Shown here piece by piece: positions 54,831 to 64,000 of a DNA stretch of 64,000 bases. The translations under genes were made by a program, and so were the position numbers. Origin of the DNA: Chrysopilus asiliformis (taxonomy: Eukaryota; Arthropoda; Insecta; Diptera; Rhagionidae). A model generated the notes under the pieces. The model was not told the origin of the DNA. It ran no database searches and saw only the letters and a program-made list of their open reading frames with translations. The stretch is taken from NCBI GenBank assembly GCA_964034945.1, contig OZ035961.1:43676184-43740183 (forward strand). Reading direction: 5' to 3'. Each line of letters opens with the position of its first letter. Within the stretch, counting starts at the first letter, position 1.

Positions 54831-56716
54831 CAATAAAAGAAATACTAGATACTTGCTAACGATCATAACGTTTTTTGATTTACAATCTTTTTTTCATCTT
54901 ATAAATAACGGTATATACATTTTGTTTCTTTTTTATTCACTTGTTTTCATCATTAACTATTTTAACACGAAATTCCATAATTAAATATTACAATACACTA
55001 ACTTAGTAATTTTAATAATTTGATTTTTAACTAACTAAATAAAAAAAATTATGTTAACCCACCTAAGTATTAATATCTATTACATAAGTAAATCGATAAG
55101 ATTTGCTTTTCAAATTTTTAATTATAATTAAGGATTATTATTCAAGTAATTTTTTATACTATGCCTTTACTGTTTTTTTTTAATTGCAATCGAATCCCAT
55201 TGATTTTAATTACTCGCTTTTTCCGGTATTTTTAATAAAGTTATTATAAACAATTGACATTGAAAAATATTTCACTGGCTTTACTAAATGTACGTAAGAG
55301 AAAAAGAGTTGAATACGAATATTATTTGTATCTATAACTCACCTTAAACAAATCAGTATGGCAGTGTTTTAATTGGAGAACTCAATTAAATTTAAATATT
55401 ACATTACAAATGTTACAAGTTAATCTCACTTTACCTTATACCATTGTTTGTGTTCAAAGAAATTTAAAAAAAAAAATACTAATTTCACTTTTGATTTAAA
55501 AATATTTTCTTTTATCTATAAATCGATATTTCATTGTAATTATAGTTATGGATAAAACTAATTTACCAACGAATTAAATTCATTTAGAAGATATTTTATT
55601 TTTCCAAAATATAATTTTTTTTAATCTATATTTGCTTTTATTATTTTTATTTTAAACTTGGTTTCTTTTAGATATGTTTTGGCCTTTGTTTTCAACTTTT
55701 ATTTACATCTCTTGGCACAAATTTTTAACTTTTTTTTATATTCAGTTAAATTTACAATGTACACATTATTCTAAAACTAAATCTCTGAAATGTTTTGTAA
55801 TTGCTCAAAATCAAACAAAACATCATCTTTAGATAAAAATATCACGTTTTTAAATTCAAATTTTACTAGTGAAACATATTTTTTTATTAATTACAAGCGA
55901 AAATCTGTTGTAATCCTATTTTGTTACGATAGGAGACAAAGAGAAGACTAGAAATTATCCTCACGAAATTGTAACTTGGAAATATAGTTTTTAAAAGATT
56001 TTTTTACGAACTCGTATTATTTATTATTATTACCACATAAAGGAGATCAAGTGAAACTATTTTAAACATACTAGAAAAAAGTTTGAACCTCTATTTCGAA
56101 TTATTTTGAACCTGTTTTATTTAAATTTGGCACTTTTTTAACACTTTGCTATATGGAAACTAAAACTATATCAAATATTTACAAAATTCTGTAAATATAG
56201 TACTTAACCGAAACCTCTTCGTAACTTAAGCATTTAAAAAACCAATTTCCAGAGGTGTAACCGCGTATCTGGAAAAAGCAAGACTCTTCGAAAAAGGGTC
56301 TTGAAATTTTGAGTCTTTTAAGAAAACGTCCTTAAATTGTTGGTAGGCAAAAAAAATTACTAAATATTTTGATTTTTCCACATTTTTTTTCTGAAGTGGA
56401 ATAGGGTTGCATAAAAATGTTTACTTTTTTTCATCATTTGTAAATTTTTTTATTAAATCTTCGATATCAAGTCTTTGTAAAATTTGCAAAATAAAATATA
56501 TTCTCATCTACCAAATTGAGTTATTAAGTATTTTAACTTTTGTTAACTAGAAATATTTGCAATTGATTGACTAATCGTACGTTGTTTGTTTTTCTTCAAG
56601 TTATTCCGGTCGTACCGTTTCAATGTGATCAATACGTTTGGTGAAAAATAAATTCTCGGTGAGGATGGTAGGGATGATATTGGCGAAATTGAGCAACTGC
56701 ATAAAGATAGGAGTAA
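54831..56716. other. AT-rich DNA, no gene; may include myosin 3' UTR
   Basis: Very AT-rich, without TIRs or domains that I can see. 56602-56716 lies immediately downstream of the myosin stop codon and is compositionally more complex, consistent with 3' UTR. Confidence 0.45.
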
Positions 56717-59700
56717 TCAAACAATTATTTCCATACGATTTCCTCGTCGCGTGACTTTTGGCTGTCCCTGAGTCAGTTCAGACATCCCAGAGCATTTAAA
56801 TGTGAATACAACGGTTTGCTGTCCAAAATTTGCTTCGAACCTTGAATAGAAATTTTTCCATTAGAAAAAAAAAACGAAATATGTTGTACTTTCATATGAG
56901 TTTCTTATGCAAAATTAAATTTATACTATAAACCGATGAACAAAATACAGGGAAAGCTCCATTTGCGAACATTTCCCAAAGGCGGAAAATTTGTTTAAAC
57001 GGAAACATTTCCAATGACTAAATTCGTAGTTCCAATATTAAAAGTGTACTGATAAATGGACAATTCTCATAACCGGATAGACGACATGCTTGCTTTTAGC
57101 ATTCTCAGAACCGAATGTTTCATTTGCGGAATGATCCAATTTTACCCGTTCAAAAGCTTAGCTTTGCTACGTACGAAAAGCGGAATTGTAAAAAATTCGA
57201 GTCTCTAGCTCAATCATTCTGGCCAGAGCCAATCTGACCAAACCACTTTCAGATTCGAAATCAACATGATCAAATTTTCCTAAACAAATTGCAATAAAAA
57301 AAATCCTTTTTCATAATTACAATCGAAAAGTGAAATAATCCCTCTCCCCTTGCCATTGTTTGACATTTTGAAATTTCCAAGCACATAAAAATTTATTTTT
57401 ATTTATTTATTTTATTACTATACAGTTGAGGTCCAGTACAACGAATGATGTAGTGTTCAGATCCGTTCGTTATATCGAACCAGCATTTAGTTAATATTTT
57501 AATACAGAGATATCCGAATTTCCATAGTAGAAACAAATAGTACATAAAATAAATAAAAAAATATATTTTTTGGTTCAAAAACGTTTTGGTTTGTAAACAA
57601 AAATTTCGCTTTAAATGATTTTAGGCTTTCACCATTGCTGAATGGCATAGTAAAAACTTCCATCTTAACCGCGGTTTAAATTTAACCGACGGGAAAATTT
57701 CGCTTATTTGACAGTCATGTGGCAATAAACAGCGAGACAGAGGTCTAATGAATTTGAATCAGAGTCAAGTGACGGTAATATAGGAAAAAAATCCTCAACA
57801 AAATGGCTATCCGATGTTGAAAGGGTGCTTCGCTTTCAAGCAACATCTGTTCTCTAAACAATTAAAATCATTTCATATTTTCGTCTATATTTTGCCTCTC
57901 TATTCAGTTCGGGAATGATTTAAATTCACAAACTGAGGTTCAACTGTATATTTTTTTTCAAATGTTGTCAAAAAATAGAGAATTTCAGTTTGCTCGTATG
58001 TTCGATTAACTACTGCCTTCCGCAGTTTTTTTAATACAAAAATGTCTCTGAAATCGATATAGTTCGAGTTTTTTTCGTCTGAACATTTTTAATTTTTTAG
58101 CCTAATGTAAGACAAACACATGTCAAGAAAACGCATTACGTGCATATTTTATACAAGGGGATCGATTGAATCCATGCAGTAAACAAAATCGTTCGTTATA
58201 TCGAATACTCGGTTTTGGAACTTTCGCATAACAATATAAACGTTCGTTTTATCGGCATATTGAACCTCCACTGTATATTTGTTGGAAAACCGTGGGGGCG
58301 GCAAATAAAGGCTTTGCCCTGGGACAGTTTTGCTTTCACACAGCTCGGCATCGAGACATATAAAATAAATTCAACGAAATTTGAAATTTAAAAAAATATT
58401 TTCCTCACAATTGCCTTTTAATCCAGGAAAATTAGGATTTAACCTCTTAAAAAATCCTAGTTAACTGGATTTTTGCACAGACCTTTATTTTGACATAACA
58501 AACAACGTCCCAAAAGTCCATTCCAGAATTGCGCCGGCGTCGTGAGTTATTCAAGGTCAAAGGTCCAAAAAATCAGTTTTTTACGTTTATCTCACTTTGT
58601 AAGAGTTGTACGTCTTTTTGAGGTTCAGATGAATTAATTACAATAAAATTCTCTACAAAAAAGGTTAAATACAATTTTCTTGTAGGGCAAACAGTTTTCG
58701 AGATACAAGTCGTCAAACTATGCGTCGCACAGAGAAATTCCTATTATTCAAGGTCAAAAGTCAAAAAAATCGTAAATATCTCGCTTTGTATAGCCTGTCC
58801 GCATTTTTAGAGTTCAGATGAATTGCTCCTCCGAAAATTGTCTACAAAAAAGGTTAAATAAAGTTTTTTTGTAGGGTCAATAGTTTTCGAGATAGACGTC
58901 GAGACACTGTGAACTGTACATTCGTTTCGACCCCACCATTGAGGTAAAATACAAGGCGCGTTTTTTTACATGGCCTAATCCTTATTTTTTCCACCTTCAT
59001 TCATTTATTCTTCTTCTCCTTCTGCTTCTTCTTCTTCTTGTTCTTGTTGCCCTTCATCTTCGATATAGGTATCACCTTCAATTACATTTAATGTTAAGCC
59101 ACCAATAAGATCGAGTTCATCATCGACATCGTTTAAATTGTCAAAGGATTCAGTGATATCACAAGAAGCAGGATTTAAACACGATTGACCCCGACAAAAG
59201 CTACAAACGATGGAGCACGGTAATCCAATTTTTCTGCATCCACAATTGGAACCACAACCTTTTGTGCAGTTGCAAAAAAACGGAATTTAGGAGTTTTTCC
59301 GGTGCTGGTGGAAGTAATATACTAACTGGCTGCAAGAAATTGTTGTTAAATGTCCATCCCCACTGTTGAGGATCTAAGTCTTTTCCAAGCCAAGTTTGCA
59401 CTTGATAATATATAAGATAAAGATGGTGTTGTGCGGCTCCTATTGTGGGTGGAAGTGAAGATAATTTAACTGCCTTATTGAGTCTTGTCGAAGTATTTAA
59501 GCAAGAGAATTGCTCACGGGATAGTATTGCCAGAAATGGAACACTTTTTATTTTAGCAATGTACGGAGCTCCAAAAACTGAAGACTCCCTCGACAATTAT
59601 CGCTACTTGAGTTTCGCTAAATCTACAAGACTCAATAAGGCAGTTAAATTATCTTCACTTCCACCCACAATAGGAGCCGCACAACACCATCTTTATCTTA

Positions 59701-62700
59701 TATATTATCAAGTGCAAACTTGGCTTGGAAAAGACTTAGATCCTCAACAGTGGGGATGGACATTTAACAACAATTTCTTGCAGCCAGTTAGTATATTACT
59801 TCCACCAGCACCGGAAAAACTCCTAAATTCCGTTTTTTGCAACTGCACAAAAGGTTGTGGTTCCAATTGTGGATGCAGAAAAATTGGATTACCGTGCTCC
59901 ATCGTTTGTAGCTTTTGTCGGGGTCAATCGTGTTTAAATCCTGCTTCTTGTGATATCACTGAATCCTTTGACAATTTAAACGATGTCGATGATGAACTCG
60001 ATCTTATTGGTGGCTTAACATTAAATGTAATTGAAGGTGATACCTATATCGAAGATGAAGGGCAACAAGAACAAGAAGAAGAAGAAGCAGAAGGAGAAGA
60101 AGAATAAATGAATGAAGGTGGAAAAAATAAGGATTAGGCCATGTAAAAAAACGCGCCTTGTATTTTACCTCAATGGTGGGGTCGAAACGAATGTACAGTT
60201 CACAGTGTCTCGACGTCTATCTCGAAAACTATTGACCCTACAAAAAAACTTTATTTAACCTTTTTTGTAGACAATTTTCGGAGGAGCAATTCATCTGAAC
60301 TCTAAAAATGCGGACAGGCTATACAAAGCGAGATATTTACGATTTTTTTGACTTTTGACCTTGAATAATAGGAATTTCTCTGTGCGACGCATAGTTTGAC
60401 GACTTGTATCTCGAAAACTGTTTGTCCTACAAGAAAATTGTATTTAACCTTTTTTGTAGAGAATTTTATTGTAATTAATTCATCTGAACCCCAAAAAGAC
60501 GTACAACTCTTACAAAGTGAGATAAACGTAAAAAACTGATTTTTGGGACCTTTGACCTTGAATAACTCACGACGCCGGCGCAATTCTGGAATGGACTTTT
60601 GGGACGTTGTTTGTTATGTCAAAATAAAGGTCTGTGCAAAAATCCAGTTAACTAGGATTTTTTAAGAGGTTCATGCTTTTTTTCGCCTAATTTTCCTGTA
60701 TTATTTTTAATGTCTAGATATAACAGATTGCAGTCGTATCGTTTGTGCTATTGATTTCAATACTTACTCTGTGCTAATATCAACCTCTGGCGGCTTTCCC
60801 GTCGCATTTTGAATAACGAGAAATAACTTTGTGACTATTTCAATAACATGACCTGTTTGAAACACAAAATCTCCCTTCTTTCGACCAAACTCCGACTAAA
60901 AATAGACAATTTAAAATACAAAATGTAAAATTTCATATTAAGTAACAAAAACTCTAATAATAAAAATATTTTGCATGGTAAAATGTTATTGCAATTTTTT
61001 TTAAAACGCCAACGTTAGGTTACAATGAAAACTAACTTTTTTTAACAATTAAAAAAAACAAATACAGTAGAATCCCGATAATTCGTACCCCGATAATTCG
61101 TATATCCCGCTAATTCGTATGAATTTGCTGGTCCCTTGAAAAAACCCCGATACAGTAGAATCCCGCTAATTCGAATATCCCGATACTTCGTATTTTTACG
61201 TCGGTCCCTTGAAATACGAATTATCGGGATTCTACTGTATAAACAAGTGGTGAGAGATAAAGACGGGGAAAGCAAGTTTCAAATAAAAATCAAATGTAAT
61301 TTCGTACTTTAACTTTTAGACTCCCGGGGTGGCCCGAATGGGGTCACATACAATCTCGGTGACCCAACGCGATATGTAGATTCCAGATATACTATAACAA
61401 ATATTCAAAACAAAAACCTATGATTTTAATGAAAAAAATGCCGGTAGTCTAAAAGTTAAGTGGAATGAATAATAGTACAAGTAAAGGCAGGCCGTCGCAC
61501 ATAAATAAAAAATCTAAACATGGACAAACTTTAAAAAAAAGTTTGAATATCCTTTCAAACTATTCTACTTAACCCATTTGCATTATTCACCAATTTTTTA
61601 TAGCTTCTAAAGAAAAATTGTTTAAAACGTAAAGAAATTTGATTTTGGAAAAACCCAAAAAAATTATTGTTTTCTTTTCTTATTGTTGCATTTTATAAAA
61701 TAATTTTTATTTATTTTATCCTTTTTAGTCATTTCGCATTTGATGACGTCTGGACTTTTTACCTGAGTGGGTGGGCGAAACTGAATGTCTGCTCTACACT
61801 CTCGCATCACAGTAGGCGATTCACAGTTTCGGCTGCCAGGCTTCTTGGAAAAAGATTTATTTTTTTCATTTATCTGGCTTACAATATTGTAAATATTTTA
61901 TATTCTGCATATTTGATATCAGAGGTCTGCAGCCCATAACCCACGAGTGCCCGCCGACCACACACAGACCTTGACCGCGAACATAAGTATTTTCATACTT
62001 CTAAGAAGGCACAGAATGGGCGAATACTCAAAATAGAAATGCCTATACTGTCAGAGCGCAAGCATTATTTTTGCCATTTGGCACAGTCGCCGTGGTTTTG
62101 TACTTGACGGATAATCAAGTTTCCACTGTATTTCGATTTCTTTAATTTTTATTTCAATTTTCTTTCAGATTATTGTTAATTATCTCAAAATGTTTTATTA
62201 TGAATCCATACACACCTCAGCAACGTGGCACAATAGTTTTATTATACGTCCGCAACAATAATTCAATTTTTCCAAACTGCTTAATATTCAATTTTAAGCG
62301 ATCTGCCCGGCTCGTTTACCGGATTTAACTGTACCAGACTTTTATCTGTGGCGCTATTTGAAATCTAAAGTTTCGCTACTCTGCAACATGTATGTGAGTT
62401 TTATGTAGAATCATATCCTAAATAACTTTTGTTCTTGCACTTTTTTGATAAGATACATCATTTTTGAGATATTCGCAAAAACCGTTTTCGTTCGTATGGG
62501 GAGTACCCCCCCCCCCCCCCCCCCTAATGGTCCATTTTTGCCCATTAACGAACTTAGCCTTGCATTTTACGAAAAACGAATCTGCGTAAAATTTCAAGAT
62601 CCTCGAACTCAATCCGTGCGCCCGCAATCCGCGCCACAGACAGACAGACGAACGGACGGACAGACGGTCGGACGGACGGACAGACGGACGGACGGACAGA

Positions 62701-63958
62701 CGGACGGACAGACGGACGGACAGACGGACGGACGGACATGCAAAATTTAATTTTTTTTATCATTCTAAGCACACTGGTGTAATTCATTTTTGTGTGTGAT
62801 GACGGGCTCTTGGCGTTACAAACGGTACGCCAAATTTAATATACCATTTGGTTTCACCATACGGGTATAAAAACAAATAGGGTGATTTGTTTTGGAACAT
62901 CCTGGAGAAATAATTAAAGATATGAAAGAAAACTTTCTGAAATATTTTTCCTTTGAAAACAATGAATTGGAAAATAATAAATTAGAAAACGATGAACCTG
63001 AAATAAAAACAGTAGCTGCTAAAGCGTCATTATATTGAAAGTTTCAATATCGTGAAAAACTTCTACTGAAGGAGAATTCGAAAAAGTTTTGTAACCGAAT
63101 GTAATTAGTTGGGGTGGAAAATCTAAAGAGAATAATCACGACCGATTTTTTTGTGCTTTGGTATTTGTAAATTTTTGCACTTATATTTTGGCTGAAGCAT
63201 ACCCCTGTTTTATATTTTAACGTTTTAAATTTTATGAATTTAATTTTTAAAAAAGTTCCAAACAGGTAGTCGAGACTGAAATTCGCCTACATTCCGGGAG
63301 AGTGTAGAGCAGTCATAAAAGAAGATTAAAAAGTCGTCACATATTTTTAAAGATCAAAAAAAGCATTTCTACCTAAAAACGAAAAATAACAAAAAAATCA
63401 CGATTACAAAATAGTTAAGAACAATGACAAAAATCGGAGCCAACGAAATCTAATATGAGTTAATACCTGAAATAAACAACCAGTTGGAGAGTCTGTACAT
63501 TGGTGTTCTCTAGCACAAGAATGGTCCTACATAATTAAAAATTTACGTAATGTATTAAGAATATTACACTATGACATAGTATGACACTATTTAATTAATT
63601 TCTTACCGCCTTTACATGAAAAACCGCAATGTCATCTAAATATGGACTCAACGACAGCCTGTAAATTTCAGCCGCAGGTACGCGATATTTTATTTGCAGA
63701 GTCCTTTGATCGAGAAGAAGCATTGAAGTTGTTGATAAAACCAACAGAATAGGAACAAACTAAACAACATAACAAAAGGGGGAAAAACCCAGTATAAAAA
63801 ATAAGTAAAGCACAATTTTTACCTTTCCGCTAGATCGAGTTATTTTATTTATAATATCCGCAAAAACAACATACTGATCGTTACTTTCCAGGCTATACTT
63901 TTTCCACTGGAGATTTTGACGAAGTCGCACATAATCACCAAGAAATGGATGAGCCACA
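56717..63958 (-). CDS. Myo61F: Class I myosin (myosin IB type), C-terminal TH1 tail, partial
   Basis: Four 3'-terminal exons (complement): 63823-63958, 63607-63759, 60768-60895 and 56717-56840. Phases fit (GA|GTAAGT joins to AG|GTTCGAA). Upstream exons lie beyond the right edge. Readable: AHPFLGDYVRLRQNLQWKKY, YVVFADIINKITRSSGK, FVPILLVLSTTSMLLLDQRT, IYRLSLSPYLDDIAVFHV, FGRKKGDFVFQTGHVIEIV, VIQNATGKPPEVDISTE, FEANFGQQTVVFTFK and the terminus GNRMEIIV, TGA at 56717-56719. This is the TH1 lipid-binding tail of short-tailed class I myosins, which link membranes to actin. It matches what I remember of fly Myo61F rather than Myo31DF. The motor and IQ regions are not in the window. The last intron (3.9 kb) carries the large palindrome. 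Confidence 0.88.
57423..58273. mobile_element. pogo-like non-autonomous element, 851 bp (myosin intron)
   Basis: CAGTTGAGGTCCAGTACAAC and complement of the right end (CAGTGGAGGTTCAATATG), TA at 57421-57422 and 58274-58275. Inner 'cgttatatcgaa' occurs repeatedly near both ends. No transposase. Confidence 0.72.
59005..59488 (-). pseudogene. Frameshifted inverted copy of the CXC-type frame (left arm)
   Basis: Reads KSSLPPTIGAAQHHLYLIYY-like sequence identical to the right arm up to the A7 run at 59274-59280. There a one-base insertion shifts the frame, so the cysteine-rich part becomes LQLHKRLWF. Broken relative to 59445-60107. Confidence 0.85.
59445..60107 (+). CDS. CXC-type cysteine-rich protein fragment of TE-like family, 220 codons
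   Basis: The frame runs from left-arm antisense (first about 15 codons) through the spacer into the right arm. Spacer-encoded LFILAMYGAPKTEDSLDNYR and arm-encoded SLPPTIGAAQHHLYLIYY, WLGKDLDPQQWGW and LLPPAPEKLL precede a Cys cluster (CNCTKGCGSNCGCRK, LPCSIVCSFCRGQSCLN) and an acidic tail. From memory, this arrangement is that of an uncharacterised multicopy invertebrate protein family. The natural N terminus is missing here, so it is a fragment, and the ATG is provided by chance from the inverted arm. Function unknown. Confidence 0.6.
   Translation: MGGSEDNLTALLSLVEVFKQENCSRDSIARNGTLFILAMYGAPKTEDSLDNYRYLSFAKSTRLNKAVKLSSLPPTIGAAQHHLYLIYYQVQTWLGKDLDPQQWGWTFNNNFLQPVSILLPPAPEKLLNSVFCNCTKGCGSNCGCRKIGLPCSIVCSFCRGQSCLNPASCDITESFDNLNDVDDELDLIGGLTLNVIEGDTYIEDEGQQEQEEEEAEGEEE
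61065..61237. mobile_element. pogo-type MITE, tandem/nested
   Basis: CAGTAGAATCCCGATAATTC / GAATTATCGGGATTCTACTG with TA on both sides (61063-61064, 61238-61239). A second internal CAGTAGAATCCCGCTAATTC at about 61154 shows a partial copy fused to a complete one. Confidence 0.8.
61789..63312. mobile_element. Putative TIR element hosting a SINE-like copy
   Basis: ctgctctacactctc at the left and gagagtgtagagcag at the right, with looser inner pairing (gtaggcga / tcgccta). About 1.5 kb. No transposase domain seen. Confidence 0.45.
62396..62872 (+). repeat. SINE-like family copy with (ACGG)n and poly-C tract
   Basis: Runs from 'gagttttatgtagaatcata' to 'ccatacgggtataaaaa'. (CGGA)n/(CAGA) repeats span 62638-62737. 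A tract of about 17 C lies at 62507-62523. The 5' end is truncated compared with 26009-26548. 62873-63606 (rest of the intron) shows nothing else. Confidence 0.75.
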
Positions 63959-64000
63959 CTACCAGAAAAAAGTAAAATACGTATAAAAAACGGTGAAAAA

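Larger units (their letters stand above)
58441..60671. repeat. Giant inverted repeat: about 1,048-bp arms, 136-bp spacer
   Basis: Left arm 58441-59488 and right arm 59625-60671 are reverse complements. By eye I see at least three substitutions and one single-base indel (7 A at 59274-59280 against 6 T at 59833-59838), so identity is above 99%. Each arm contains a CXC-type coding segment plus two related untranslated modules ('tttgaccttgaataa', 'atctcgaaaact', 'aaccttttttgtaga'). An outer 'aggaaaattagg' on both sides suggests earlier, wider symmetry. Lies in the last myosin intron. Confidence 0.95.

Noticed and set aside
56602..56705. Possible last myosin exon just below 56705 after a tttatgcag acceptor
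   Set aside because: Open for over 30 codons, but the true last exon at 56717-56840 gives the expected FEANFGQQ...MEIIV ending in correct phase. The lower segment is then 3' UTR.
62507..62523. Poly-C tract as a functional G-quadruplex
   Set aside because: A single homopolymer inside a repeat copy; likely slippage or sequencing length uncertainty.
56717..63958. Assignment to Myo31DF (myosin ID)
   Set aside because: The TH1 motifs (YLDDIAVFHVKASEFG, VIQNATGKPPE) do not match the Myo31DF tail as I remember it; they fit the myosin IB type.
1..64000. CRISPR arrays, operons or prokaryotic defence systems
   Set aside because: The sequence is eukaryotic with spliced genes; the tandem repeats seen have no spacer structure.

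Overview
The window is eukaryotic, most likely insect and probably dipteran. It is AT-rich, has no operons, and its host genes have short exons with GT-AG introns. Those genes read as close relatives of insect proteins. I recognise four host loci: a WD40-repeat protein (minus, 10874-19503), the chaperonin subunit CCT1/TCP-1 alpha (minus, 42737-48596), origin recognition subunit Orc6 (plus, 50283-51174) and the 3' end of a class I myosin of the Myo61F (myosin IB) type (minus, 56717-63958, running off the right edge). The first three are complete, and all splice junctions below were assembled by phase.

Most of the rest is transposon-derived and often nested. At 1-10.8 kb: terminal-inverted-repeat (TIR) elements, a perfect 262-bp tandem duplication and AATTGCAATT arrays. 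At 11.1-18.8 kb: the 7.7-kb last intron of the WD40 gene, holding a pogo/mariner-type element with a transposase remnant, two non-autonomous Helitrons and several hairpin elements. At 20-30 kb: copies of a SINE-like family carrying (ACGG)n, one with a 28-bp target duplication, inside a hAT element. At 30325-37146: a complete Bel/Pao LTR retrotransposon with identical 414-bp LTRs, a 5-bp target duplication and one 2014-codon polyprotein. At 37-42.7 kb: TIR elements and a 5'-truncated non-LTR element nested in a pogo-like MITE. At 43.9-47.6 kb: CCT1 intron 5, with a third Helitron inside a hAT-like element.

At 48.6-52 kb CCT1 and Orc6 are divergently arranged with 1.69 kb between their start codons. 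At 52-54.8 kb there are three MITEs and a decayed RNase H fragment of a second non-LTR copy. From 56.7 kb onward is myosin. Its last intron contains the most unusual object in the window: a near-perfect inverted repeat with about 1,048-bp arms and a 136-bp spacer (58441-60671), built from an intact and a frameshifted copy of a CXC-type cysteine-rich reading frame. If transcribed with the intron it would fold into a very long hairpin RNA.

The host genes have unrelated roles: protein folding, replication licensing, membrane-actin motor and an unassigned WD40 scaffold. The unifying theme is repeated TE invasion of introns and intergenic DNA, at ages from identical-LTR recent to heavily decayed.
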